Assembly (NCBI GenBank): GCA_903813345.2
Contig: CAIIXF020000001.1
Coordinates: 40,829,366 to 40,893,365 of the forward strand
Length of the DNA: 64,000 nucleotides
Origin: Owenia fusiformis
Lineage: Eukaryota; Annelida; Polychaeta; Sabellida; Oweniidae
Direction of reading: 5' to 3'
Part shown: positions 14,201 to 29,200 of the stretch, one piece after another
How the letters are laid out: every line of letters starts with the position of its first letter
Position numbering within the stretch: position 1 is the stretch's first letter
The notes under the pieces: generated by a model
What the model was told of the DNA's origin: nothing
The model's input: the letters and a program-made list of their open reading frames with translations, nothing else
Database searches by the model: none
Program-made: the position numbers and the translations under genes

Positions 14201-17200
14201 TGATTCTAACCAATTATTGACGAGAAAATAGTTACGTAGTATTATTGATTCTAACCAATTATTGACATGTTGTGAACCTGTAAAACATTAGTGTGTCTGT
14301 ACCACGTGGATTTATGGCACATGGCATCAAAGAGTGCATGATTATATATCTTGGCACAATTGGACTGATATTATTCTTAGATAATCACTTCATTAATCAT
14401 ATGCATCATACAGTCATATGTTGGAACATAAAATATAATTTCCAAGTCTTTATTATCACATAAACCGAATTATGTATTAGTACTACTTTAAGGATCAACC
14501 AAATCAATTTTATTTAAAACCATTTTAAATGATCAATATGAAGATGGATAATAGAAAGATATAATTTAAAAGGCAACAGGCTTCAATATGCATCCACCTT
14601 TACTTGACATGTCTAGATCATTTTATTGTGTCTGAATTGTGTCTCATTTTTCATGTTCAGGCAATCATTATATAATTCCATTCAGTATGATTATAGTAGC
14701 ATATATAATTACATATATGTATGATCTATTCTGATTTTGAAAGCCTGATTGATCAAGATCAAATATCAGAATTAAATACAGCCAGAATTCTAGTCAATTG
14801 ATAGATTAAAGAGGCAGCTGCAGAACTTTACAAAATGACAATAAAATTGAGGGGATACAAACATGGATTACTAAGTAGATAGGTTTACAAGCAAATACAG
14901 AACAAGACACACAGTGATAAATATCGCACTTTGAAGAGCAAACTGGCCACCATGCAATTCACCCAGCATGGCCAAAACCTAATCAGACCTTGGCACTAGT
15001 CTGCTCTTGAATCTGTAAACATTTCAAGTTGACAAGGTTAGCGGTTTTCCTGCAATTTTGATGACAAGAATTTATTTGTAGTCTTGAACTTTGGGAAAAT
15101 TTAGATAACATTGTTTGTGACCTAATTTGATGACATTCGACCTTGAAAATTTAACTTTTTCAGACCTCAGTAGGTGTTTTGTAATTAAGCTGAACTAAAT
15201 TTAAATCCAAAATATCAATTTAGAAAATCAACTTTTTGACCTTTTCAAGGCCACTGAAGGTGAACGAAAGGTCAAATCTGAAATCTAAGGTCAGATTTGA
15301 ACTTCTGAGAACTTGTAGATGTTTTTTTTAAAAAAAATTGGTCAATTTGGAGCAAGTTGAAAAATTCAAAATGGCCGCCAAATTGAAAAATTCAAAATGG
15401 CCACCATGTAATTCAGCCAGCATACCCAAAACCTAATCAGATCTTGGCAATAGTCTGCTCTTGCATCTGTAAAAATTTCAAGTTGAACGGATAAGTGGTT
15501 TTCCTGGAATTTTGATGGCAAGATTTGTTGAAAAATTCAAGATGGCCGCAACGTAGTTTACCCAGCATGCCCTAAACCTAATCAGATCTTGGCACTAGTC
15601 TGTTATTGCATGTGTAAAAATTTCAAGTTGAACAGGTTAGCGGTTTTCTTGGAATTTTGATGACAAGAATTGATTTGTAGTCTCAAACTTTGAGAAACTT
15701 GGATAACATCATTTGTGACCTAGTTTAATGACCTTGACCTTCGACCTTGAAAATTTCACTTTTTCAGACCTCAGTAGGTGTTTTGTAATTAAGCTGACCT
15801 AAATTTAAATCCAAAATATCAATTTAGAAAATCAACTTTTTTACCTTTTCAAGGTCACTGAAGGTGAATGAAAGGTCAAATCTGAAATCTAAGGTCAGAT
15901 TTGAACTTTTGAGAACTTGTAGATGTTTTTAAAAAAAAAATTTGGTCAATTTGGAGAAAGTTGAAAAATTCAAAATGGCCGCCAAATTAAAAAATTCAAA
16001 ATGGCCACCATGTAATTCAGCCAGCATACCCAAAACCTAATCAGATCTTGGCAATAGTCTGCTCTTGCATCTGTAAAAATTTCAAGTTGAACGGATAAGT
16101 GGTTTTCCTGGAATTTTGATGACAAGATTTGTTGAAAAATTCAAAATGGCCGCCACATAGTTTACCCAGCATGCCCTTAACCTAATCAGATCTTGGTACT
16201 AGTCTGCTCTTGCATCTGTAAAAATTTCAAGTTGAACAGGTAAGCAGTTATCCTGGAAATTTGATGACAAGATTTGGTTTATGTCCCGCCCACCCGCCCA
16301 ACAGCACAAGACGACGACAATATAGCACTTTTTCAAAGTGCGATAAAAAGTGTATTGTCAACAGTTGGTTTGACTTAACCTCCTTTTTGAATGAATTAAA
16401 GAAATCAAATCTAATTTTCAGTAAGTGATATAATTAAAATGTCTTCAACGAGTAAAATGTTGTTTTTTAAGTTGATATTTCCAATAATTATTATAAAAGA
16501 CAGTATTAAATTATAAATTATTAAAAAGTATAGGGTATGCTATGTTATTATTGAATTTAATTCAATAATAATTATTATACATTATATAATTATTATAACT
16601 AATAATTTATTAGTTGTGTTAATTACCTCCTATCCCATACATGTCATTGGCCATACCAGCTACAAAAAACATGATCAATAAATCAATATGTCAATACTGA
16701 ATTAACAAATGTTATATTACCCAACACCATATAATAATCCATCACCAGCAAGAAAGCAAAATGAATTTATTAACAAAGTCCATGTTATTTTGATAAAGAG
16801 TTCAGGTATGACATTTTACCGAGAAATATCAGCCCAATTGCTCTAGCACTTCACCATGACATTAAAAATATTCTTTAAAAATAAAACAAAGCGAAGATGC
16901 GTTTTGATACAGTAAATGTTTTTATTTGTATTCAGAGAATCTCATATACTTATTAGAAGCATTTTTGTAAAAAGTTGTAATAGAAAAACGATCTTTTAGA
17001 GTACTATATTGGACTTCAGAATCAGAACTGGCTTCCAATAAAATTCCTGCAGAAGGATGATAGATTCGGCCATTGCCTGGGGTTGCCTGAGATAAGCAAT
17101 TTTTCAGTTAAAAATAAATTCTTGATATTTCTTGAAATAATGTCAGACTCAGGCGCTTTACCAACAAAAAAGATCTTCCAACTCCCTGATTGTAATCCCA

Positions 17201-20200
17201 ACATTGTATTATAATTTGAGATGCATGTAGATAGTGATAATTATGAAATTAAGAAAATTAGGACACTACATTTCCAGTTATACTTATCCATACAATGTAA
17301 ACTTAAAATAACAAATATAAAAATAGCTGCCATTTTTCAAAATGGCCACCTACTATAGCCATAATGTAATAAGACAGTGTGTCATGCTACAAATTATTCC
17401 CCAGGGCCAGGTGTCTTATATATAAATTAATAAATGAAAACAAGGTAAAAATGTCTAGGCACTTTGAAATGGCAAACCCTTTTGCTTAGACTCTCTCCTA
17501 TGTCTGGGTTTAGATTTCTGCATGTTTTGCTTATATACAGTGCCTATAAGAAAAACGCAACAAGCAAATAAATTGTAAAACCACAAAACCAACGATGACT
17601 ACATCAATTTTATTTCCTGTATATCATGAAGCCATGTTTCTCCTCTTTTCAATGATATGTTGGCTGAATAATCATTCCTTTTTTACAGTGGGTAGTTTTT
17701 GTCATTTTTGGACCAAGTTTTAGATATTGCAAAATGCATGGCCCTAGTGATATTGGAAGATCTCCTGACCTGACTTGTTGCAACTATTTCCTTTTGGGCT
17801 ATCTCAAGAACAAAGTGTTCACCACCCCTCCACAACACATCGAGAATAAATCTCCAACAGGCTAGGGCTCCACCCAAAACCCACAGATGACTAAAAGAGC
17901 TGCATGACATGGAGAGATGAGTCCATCTCTGTGTGCAAAGAAATGGTGGCCATGTGGAGGGGTATGAGATGCAATCTTGCATGATTATGAGTCTGAACAC
18001 TAAGTCACTAAACTGTTTATGTCACACTTGCCACACATTCTTCCAATAAGACATGGGCCCCTGAACTGGTTTCTGCAATGTCTAAAACTTGGTCCGTATC
18101 TGATTTTGGCCCATTGTGCAAAATAAATGATTATTCAGGCAATCATGACCTCATGTAAATAAATGACATGTCTTTGGAAAGAGGAGCAATGTAGCTTCAT
18201 GGTACATTGAATGTAATAGATGTAGTCATCACTGGTTTTGCCGTTTTACTATTCATTTGTTTGTTGCATTTTTGATATACCCTATAAAAGACAAGCAGCC
18301 CTTATTCAATTCATGTGTCTCTATAATTCAATTTTTATGAAATGTAATCTTATGAGGGTCCCAGATGAAAGATATCTAATATTTCAAGTCTGTATATACA
18401 TTAGTACCTGACTACCTGTTACACAGCAAAATAACAGGAAAGCAAGAGACTAAGAACTGCTACATGTATACAGGGTAAATGTACTCAAGTATCCATTTCA
18501 TAATACCTTTAAATTTTGATGTATCAAATAAACAACATAAAATACAGGGTGGTCAAAAAGCCGTCAACCCTTTTCCTCATATCTTTGTCGTTTTAAGTAA
18601 CCACTCCCTGAAAGAAGCACATAGGTTATCGCAAATAATTTTAGTTCATTTTGGTCATCCAATCATGACCTCATGTAAATAAATGACATGTCTTTGGAAA
18701 GAGGAGCAATGTAGCTTCATGGTACATTGAATGTAATAGATGCAGTCATCACTGGTTTTGCCGTTTTACTATTCATTTGTTTGTTGCGTTTTTTGAAACG
18801 CCCTATAAAAGACAAGCAGCCCTTATTCAATGATTCATGTGTCTCTATAATTAGATTTTTAATGTAATGTAATCTTATGAGGGTTCCAGATGAAAGATAT
18901 CTAATATTTCAAGTCTATTAAATCTGCTGTGCAGCTAACCATTATATATATTAGAACTGCTACATGTGTACATGGTAAATGTACTCAAGTATCCATTTCA
19001 TAATACCTTTAAATTTTGATGTATCAAATGAACAACATAGAATACAGGGTGGTCAAAAAGCCGTCAACCCTTTTCCTCATATCTTTGTCGTTTTAAGTAA
19101 CCACTCCCTGAAAGGAGCACATAGGTTATCGCAAATAATTTTAGTTCATTTTGGTCATCCAAATTCAGTATCTTTAAAGACTCTGGAGCAATCAACTTTT
19201 CCTTTTAGTAAATCGAACATGTCTCAAAGCACATTCTAATTACGCATTCAACAATATAATAAAAGGTTGCATTTTTGGTGAAAATTAGGTCAACATTTTT
19301 GAAAAAGTATGTTGATTGGTCCATTGCCCCTTCAATATCACTTAGGTCTGATTAACTAAATTATCAATATATATACTTTTCTTGAAGATAATGAATGGAT
19401 CTAAAACATACACCCATGTTCATGATCAGAAAATATTCATAATTCGAGTCAGAATCGTTTGAAATTGTTTGCGATAACCTATGTGCTCCTTTGAAACATC
19501 TGTACATCATTCAAGTTCCTACTAGCCTACCAAGTTTCATGACCATTGGGCTGATAGTCACAATATCATAGCATTTTAAACAACATGCCCCAGATGGCCA
19601 CTTTTGAGCTGTCTGAACTGGTCTGGTATTTGGATGAACTCCATTTCTAACTTGATACTCTGCTAAACTCTAACAATAATGTTTTCCTTGGGAGCCAGGC
19701 ACTTGATAAAGTAGTGGAGAGGAACCTTCACACAGACAGATGCACAGTCTAGTGTATACACAGCACATAGGGAAAGGGTCCTTTACCTTACGAAAATGCA
19801 ATAACTATCAACATTGAATGCAATATTGTGATTCTCAGGAAGATTTGGGGGGGGGGGACAGAGCCATGCCCCATATATTCAATGATGCTCTAGAATGTCA
19901 TTGGGACCACTTTAATAACCACCATGACCACATTATCAGTAGGATAACAAAATAATGAATGGGCACCCCATTGCCTCAATATGGCCCTATTTAACTTTTA
20001 CCAATGGGGATACCCCAAATATACAGTGTAGGAGAATGACAACAGAACAACATAGGACCTCAAAAGTGTGATCACATGACAGGCCATACTTGCTGATGAA
20101 TGCAATTAGATCATAGACAACTTTGGACAATGTGTGCAGATTTGCTCGCAGTACAATGTTGGCCAACTGAGGCACATTGTTTAAAGTGCTGTAACATTGA

Positions 20201-23200
20201 GACTATTAGTTCGATATTCGTGAATTAAAGTAGTCTAGCAGGAAATTGAATGATGTACGTGTGCCAAATATCAGGGCAGAATTTCCTAAAATGGCAAAGA
20301 TATGAGGAAAAACTAGGGTTGCTGCTTTTTGACCACCCTGTAAAGAAGAACAATATCATATCATGTTATTTAAGTACCATATACCATGAAAGGATAAAAG
20401 GTGGAAAATAAACAAGAATAAAATTATCAAATAACTTTTATCTATGTTGGTTTTGGAAAATGTAACACATTTACATTGTTATATGCAAGATGACCACAAA
20501 AATACAACACTCTGATTTTTGAATATAACTCTTAATTATGGTGGTATATTCTTATTGCATTAAGTGTTCAACGAAGCAAAAAGGTGGAACACTTATACTG
20601 AAGCTAGTAATCTGAGATTTAGAGGTATCAAGTTTTCTAAGTTTGTTCACGATTGCTTTTATGTTTATTATCATGGATATACATGTATCCTATTAACACA
20701 CTTTTCAAGAATAACTCTGTCAATTTTTATCAAATAGGCAACTTAATTGAACATGATTGACAAATACAGATCAGAAATTGATATGAGAGCATGCCTATGA
20801 AATATAATATCAAAGCCATAGTTACAAAGTAAGTGTATCATTATTACCACAACTGAACACTCCATCTACACTACAAAACCCAAAGAGATTCCACCTAAAT
20901 TGAGATTTATTCCGAGATTAGAGGATTGCATTTTTGGGATCACCCTGTATATCTAAACAATATTTTACTTGTTCTTGATTCTTTATTGCATGGACTACCT
21001 AGGAACTAGGTATGTTCTCTATGTTTACGTTTGTTTACCTTGAGAGTTGTAGATGTTATACATAATGTTGGAATGTACTGACTTTTTACCATATTAATTT
21101 ACATTCTTACCACCTATGTTAGCATCGTTATATTCTGATTGCATTTGAATAGAAAATGAATACATATTAATGAAAACATATTAATATTACTAGGTAGGGG
21201 GGGGGGGGGGGGGTTATTCTGCACGTAATCTGTTCTGGTAAGAAAAAGTTGAACCTTGAACAACCAATATCACGCTTATCCATATCCAAATGTTACTTTA
21301 CTGAACGAGTACACAGGGTGCTTGCTGGACCAGTTGTAAATATTTGCCTGTTCTGGTAAGAAAAAGTTGAACTTTGAACAACCAATATCACGCTTATCCA
21401 TATCCAAATGTTACTTTACTGAACGAGTACACAGGGTACTTGCTGGACCAGTTGTAAATATTTGCCATTTGCAGCTAAAAAAGTAGGTAATGTCTATATT
21501 CAAGAAGAAATTTATTTCCTACGAGAGCTAGCCACCAATGTTACTACTAATATGGATCCCTAGGTATACTAAAATTGAACCCTAGACATAAAAAATTATG
21601 TACCTTTATAATAACCAGTTCTGGAAAAAAAACAGGAGCAAAACCCGCTGAACAAAAAATATTTCATCAAATCAATCTCCCTCATCTTTTTGAATATAAC
21701 AAGATAGAAATAACCAAAAACGAAGTAGAGTATTATAGTCTCCTTTTGGCAAAATCTACAGTCTACACCCATAATGTGGCGTGAAGCCATATTATTAGCC
21801 ATATTCCTGCTTCAGTAAAGGTTTTCTGACCATAAGTTATTAGCCTATAGAATTTGAGTCAAACCTGATTACTGTTTTTTTGCGTTATCAGAAAAAATCA
21901 TATTTTTCTTGAGAAATGGTGGCCTTTTTTAATTCAGCACACCTTCTTGAGCATTCCCATGTCCTTTTTAACAGAGGTCTTGCCTTTGGATCAAATCCTA
22001 TAAATGGTAATTATGTAATTAAAAATTACTTTTTTCATGGAAATTCCTTCTTGAGCAGAATCCTATGTCCCAAAGGCATCAAATTTGTGTCAAATCTGTC
22101 GACAAGTATTTGAGTTGTCAAAGATTATATTTTTTATGGAAAATAGTGGCCATTTTGAAATGGGTGTTCATATTGAAAATGCTTTCTTGAATGGAAGTTA
22201 CCTACCTATAAGGCATTAGCCTATAAAATTTGGAAGAAATCTTTTAACTTGTAGATAAAACAATATAAATTACATTTTTTCATGAAAAATGGTGACCATC
22301 TTGAAATTTAGTGGCCATTTTGAAAATTCCCTCTCATACAGAGGTCATATGCCCATAAGGGATCAGCCTATAAAATCTGTCAACCAGTATTTGAGTTATC
22401 ACCATGACAGATGAATTAACAACAAACAAATAGATGGGCATCTTACTCATTCATATAAACGGGAACACCCTTGATATAGTAAAAAACTGATGGTGTTAAT
22501 ATAACCACAATTAGCAATGCCCACCTGGTTGTATGGTAACTATAATATTGTACCTTGTTTTAGGTCTGGATTTACTATAAAACGTTTCTAATAAGCACTT
22601 TTAGAGGGATGCTCCGCTTGATTTGAATGTTAAGGCTATAAATATAAATAACCACTTATCTACTCCACATGATTTGTTGGAAAACAATGGTTGCATTTAC
22701 GCAACGATTTTTGAATCACGACTTAAGTCCTTCCATTTCAGCATATCAAATAATTACTTTTTACATTCACATTTTCAACAGTGAAAGGTTTGGTATCGAT
22801 ATGGCGAACTGAATTCAACATTGTTTTCCTTTTAAACCAATTATTGAAAACATTCTGTAAAAAACATGGTCATTAATGTATTGGTCACTGATTGATGACA
22901 ATTTAATGCGAAAATAATTTAAATATGTTTTTTATAACTGTTTTTGATTTTTAGTGCAATTGTTTTTGTTCCTTTCTACCAATTCTTTGGATCGAGAATG
23001 AAATAAAATATCTTTCCGAATCTTGTTGGAACAAAATAGCATATACAACATTTTCTTAAACCTCTCAATATAGTAGTTATACATAGGAAAGTTTGGTTTA
23101 TTTAACAAAAAGTATTCTGGTAGACTGGTTTAAGAGAAACATGTGTTCAATTCAGTTCGTCATATTGATACGAATCCTTTTTATTGTATAAATTTCTTAA

Positions 23201-26200
23201 GATGGGCCTATTGGAAAGAAATGGTAGACATCTTTCAATGTTTCATACCCTATGGACATGTCAGCAAGAAAAACAATAGATAAGCTCTATGAGTCCAATT
23301 CCTTTGTCTTCAAGGCACATGTTTGTGCAGCATGTTACATTAAGTACACATAGTCATGCGCTTTCAATTTAACAATGAGCACTTTATCTAATCAAAATAG
23401 GCAGGGACAAGCATGACAAGCACAAAATATTGATACCCTGCATATTTAATTAAATAATTTAACAATTATGTATTAATGTTTCTCATCATTTTTAACCAAA
23501 GTACTAAGTAAAGGGACTTCCTCAAAAATGTAACTTCCAATTCAGCTTAAATTTCCTAGATTCTTTGAAGGCAAATCTAAATTCAACATCTGTATGGCAG
23601 TCTGAAACATCTGATTTTGAAATGTAGTTGAAATAAAAAGAGTGGACCATGACATCTGTTGGTTAGAAACTAGGACAAAAGGTGTCTCTGAATGCCTACC
23701 TGGTACCCCAAACATCTGTTGTTGAGGTTGTTGTGCATTCCCATATAACGCTAAAATGGAATCTTTGGTTGATTGAGACTTTTCTTGACTTTCCTTTGAT
23801 TCACCGAAGAGGTTCTCTTCTGTGGCTCCTCCATTTTGAAGAGGTTGTGATTGAGGTACCGCAGAGGCAACTGGTTGTTGTTGTTGTTGGGCAGGAGCTT
23901 GTTGTGCATTAACATTGGGATTTGGAGTGGTGCTAGCAGCCAAAAAGTCACCAAAGGGATCAACATTGTTGGATACTGAGGGTGTATCTACAGTAAGAGA
24001 AATACATGATTTAAACCATCACGTAAGCATTGGGTATACACACAAAAACATTTAATAACTTGTCTATATAATTAGATGACAAAACAGGTATTAAAAGGTG
24101 ACAAGTAAACACGTTTGTCAAAAAATAATGACATGTTTATTATACAAAAGCCATGACTTTGATACACGTTATGTATAACTAATTTTGTAATGACTGAATG
24201 GTATAACAGTTACATATTCAAGTTTTTTCCTTCATAATTTCAAATAAATGTTATGATTGCCATAGAAACTAGAGAGGCTTGTCAAGTTTTGTCATGGCAA
24301 CTATAATAGCCTTCTCACATTAAGACTATATTTGTCAACATATATATGGGCACAGTGCCTAAATTAAAAAAAGTGAGTAATTGCAAAAGCTCACTTTGTG
24401 AGCTAAAAAGACATAACCATTTTTCGAAATTAAGTTAAAATGTTCAAACTCGTTGTGATTGTTGAAACTGCCATCTTTGGAGTTTCAAATGTTTGAATTC
24501 ATATTTCATGAATAAAGACTAAATCCTTGATTCTTTGACACTATTTAACTCTATAATGACCACTAGTGACATTTTAAAAAAAAGTAAAAACCCAAACATG
24601 CGTACTGTGCAATAGCAACCAAATAGACGATATAGAACATGGTTTCCTGAAATGCCAAGTGATGGAAGATTTCAAACAACAATGCTACAGAATCCTGAAT
24701 GAAAAGATACCTGATGACCAAGCTTTTATGTTAGGATCTCCAAGATTGTCTCTCAGCCAAAACCTAGCAACCTTACTCATAAAGAGATTCATGTACATTA
24801 ATAAATTGGAAGTAAAAACACCTACCATAAATGCTTTTCAAAGATACTTAATAAGAGAAAAGAAGGCTGACAAATATATTGCAAAAACACATGGACAAGA
24901 AGAATTGCATGACAGAAAATGGAATCTTATAAATTCAATGATAGAAAATTATGTATAACCCCCCTTTCCGAGCTGGAAACCAAATACTACAAAACATACA
25001 TACAGAGCCAGAAAGGGGGTAAATAGAAAAACCAAACTCTCACATTTTGATGTTTTGACCCACTATACTTAGATCTAGTATTATAGCCTCTCCCCTCCCC
25101 TGTAAACCCCCCTTATATACTTTCTTATAAAGAAATGAGCGACCCTAATTATATTTGTATTAACTGTATTATCATGTGACCTATATTATAATGAAAATCT
25201 AAAACTTGAATAAATATTTATATAAAAAAAAAAAAAAACAAAAAAAACTAGTGACATTTTGGGAAAGAATATATTTGCCTTACTGTGCTCTCCGCAGAAG
25301 AAATCATATAACTGCGTTATCTGCATTTATATCAGGATGCAACATGAGTAATGGAAGTCCATTCTCATTCCACTGTTTATGATGCACAATGGATCATAAA
25401 TATAAATATAGATACATTTGCCTACCTAAGCCAAGCAGATCTACAGCGGATGCAGTTTGTGTCTGAGGAGTGGCTGCAGGGGCCTTTACTTCTGCTTTAG
25501 GGGGACTGGCTTTACTGGTCTCTGGTCTGTTCACAGTAGCCTGAAAGATTTTTCACATTCTTAATCAAATCCTTCACCCTGGGCATGATGGCATTTCAAT
25601 ATTTCAAAGTACTCCCAACAGAAAATTAGTTTAAAGACATGTAATTTGTCAGTTTAGAAAGTCTTGGAAATCTCTCATACCCATATATTTAAATTCATTT
25701 TTTACTGCACTATCAATGTAATTGTGCATATTTGCTGCCTCTCAGAGTTTTAGAGGATAGAAAAAGAAAGAAATCAAAAATACTGAATGCACAAAACAAA
25801 TTTTTAATGACGAATTATTAGTTTGATGAAATGATTCAGACTATCACAATGATATTACATTTTTTGAGTACCATAGCACCTAGTGAGTATGGTAGTAACT
25901 TGAGTCACATACATTGAGTCACTATGAGTCACTTACATTACTTAATTGGACTGAACTTTTGGGCTTTGGCCGTTTCTTTTCTTTCTTCTCTTCAACCAGC
26001 TAAAATATAAATAAAAATTAATTAATGTAAATCTGTGAAATAAACCTTTTGATTAAATAAAATAGTATTCATTGGACAAAGTCAGGTAACTATGGTAATT
26101 CCAATATTGTCATCTTTCTAAAAAAGGAAACATGAACCACAATGAATGTTCATATCTTTATAAGATGTATAATAAGGAACAAAAACTTCATCAACTTTAA

Positions 26201-29200
26201 TTGTATAGTCGGAAACAATCAATTAATGACATTAACATATTGAAGTACTTATTAAAATATCATGAAATGTGTGAAGCATTGACAATATAATCTTTAATTG
26301 AGTTATATTGATATACAGGTTGTACCATAGGCTTTCAAGATCTGTTGAAAGCCCATGGTTGTACTAACTATGATTCCAAAAGATTAATGTCTTAATGTGC
26401 AACACTATATGGCTATTAAATGCTTGAATGAAAAGATTCTCTCTAATCTTCTCTTTAAAAATAATGAATTCAAGCGATTGAGATGTAATCACTCAAAACA
26501 AGATATTCCTCCACCAATAACACCATACACCCCTTTATTTATAAATGTGAGATCCAGAGATAAAAATGGAATGTATTAAAGAACAGTTCAAAGTCTTGAA
26601 CATTGATTCTACTTATAGCCGAGAATATACAGTGTACAGTACAGGTCCCAGTACCCAGAATCAGGATTAAGTCAATCTAATGCTTTTTGTGTAACAGGTC
26701 GCTTATCTTTAACTTCTCACTTATAACCTTGTAATACATGTATTGTGTAACTCCCATATAATGGAAGGAAGAATGTAATGATTAGAGGTTAGAGTGCTCA
26801 TTTACATGATTTATGAACTAATATATTTCTAAGGACACCTTTGCAGCCAGTCTAAAAATGTCAAGTTTGTTGGTGACACAACAGCTTGCATCATAAAATT
26901 GGTCATCTCAAATCTGATAGGCAATTAACTTAAGATTGATCAATTTTTGAGTAACCAGGGACATTGAACACTGGTTTTATTTCTGGTATAATCCTGACAT
27001 AGACTAGACTATCCCATCACGGTCTTTGTATTGCAAATGCTAAAAAACTCATAAAGAAATACTTCTACTTCAATCCCATTTATGTATACAACTGTATAAT
27101 ATATGGTCAAATTATAGCCATAATGAATTTATCATTATTCTAGACTAATGTATTATGTCACAAGTAGAGAAGTAAGACTGTAACAGAGATAGAGAAATGA
27201 AAGAGAAAAGAGAAACAAAATGTTTTATAGAATTCTATAGAGATTTGTTTTCGTCATGACCATTTAAGTCCAAAATGAATGTGTTGTGGTATTGTCATTT
27301 AGTATAGCATATCCTGTAAGGCATTGTCTCATGTTCCTTACTAACTAAGTTCTACCCACAGATATAGGAAATTATTTTTGTGGGTAACCAAAAAATGTTA
27401 CACCTTTTATTCAAAAGTAAATTCACATAAAACTTCACCAAGAGTGGTTGGTTGGTCTGGCAATTAACAAAATGAATTTCATGGAGAACTTAGTTCTGAA
27501 CTTTTGAAATGACCCCTTAAAATATCAAAGATGTCAAATCAATTGCCCCCCCCCCCCCTCCCTGCTTTGACCACAATATCAAACTGGAATAAAAATGGTC
27601 TGGAGTCAAACATTATAAAATAAAATACAGAGAAAGAAAATAAAATACAGAGAAAGAAAAACCATGTATGAAAGTTCTACCTTTGGATTACTATCATATT
27701 TCTACAACAGAGACACACATTCATATACATTTGTATTTTGTATCATAAATTATAAATACAGTGAGATAACCAACATTGAAATAATTGAATTTGAAAGCTT
27801 TGTTTGAATCTAATATTTATACAACAATAAACAAACAATACAGTGTTATTTAATTGTACAATTATACCCCTCCCACTGAATTTTCAAAATGTACTTTCAA
27901 TATTTTTCAAAAAAGGTGAGTACTACTGTTAACTGACACGATGGGAGTTGTACAATGAAAATCATCTAAATGAATTAGTAAAAGTGAGCAAATATCCATG
28001 TATATCAAGCTGTCAATCAAATACCAACCTGTGTTCTGGGCTTCGGTGGCACCCATTCTTTTGCTATATATTTCTTGGTCTCATATTTGGCTCGAATAAA
28101 TGATTCCAGAGCACTTAAATTAGTCAAGGAAAAATAAATTATTTTAAATACTGTGCATGTTAAATCTCTCAATTAAAATATCTTGATTAATTAATCTTGT
28201 TTATTCAAATTCAATTTATAGAAGAGTAGAAATTCAAAAATAAATAGTTTAATATTTTTGTTAACTCTGATTATTATAGACAAAGGATACGAATCTGTTT
28301 GTGGTCTTCTGAAGCCATCGGGAATGTTTGCCTCATATACTGCGCGGGCACGACTATTGCCCATATCCTCAACACTCTGAAAAGGAGGAAATAGTTTATT
28401 TTACATTAAATAAGTGTTAACCAAGGCAGAGGAAGAGTTAATCAAGATATCAAAACATGTACAACTCATGAAATGTCAAGATCAACTATTAATTGGATAC
28501 ACACAGGTTAACAATTTCTCATTGTTGATCTCCTGTCTAGGTAAATCATATACTGCACCTCTTATCTTATATAAGATCAATTTTTCTATGTTGTGCCGAG
28601 ACATAATTACATTTCAGATTGACCACCCATTCCCGAAAAAATTGCAACATTTTTTATTTTTTAATTTTCTTAGGTAACAAAACTTATAGGGCTAAATTGT
28701 ATTTGTGGGCATAAACATTTGCCAATATAATATATATACAATATAATTAATTATATTAAATATATTTATTCCTGGATACTTACAGCAATCTGTTCAGGGG
28801 TCCATGTATCAAGATTGACAGACTTCACCTTTGATATATGAACACCTAAATTTCTGTGAATGCCTGCACATCTGATACAGAGGAATATACCAAGGTTCCA
28901 TGATGCCCATCTTGGACCTGGTGATATAAAATAATGTGATGATAATAAAATTGGGGCAATATGGCAATATATATTGAGCATCATGATTGTATAGTTACAA
29001 TATCATGATAGTTGTATAGTTCCAGCACAATGATAGTACAGTATAATTATTCTATTTGAGGACCTTGATTCTACATTAAGCTGTCAGAAATAACTAGGTA
29101 CCATTTTTTTTACTACCTACGGCCCTTGGGCAGATATATTATATTGGCCTCAGGATAATCCCAATATCCTGAACCTCATATAGGATAATCTCTATTTGTT

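Noticed and set aside
17683-18000. 105-residue frame inside the Tc1-like element as a transposase
   Set aside because: No DDE-type catalytic motif or helix-turn-helix recognisable; only position inside an element suggests it.
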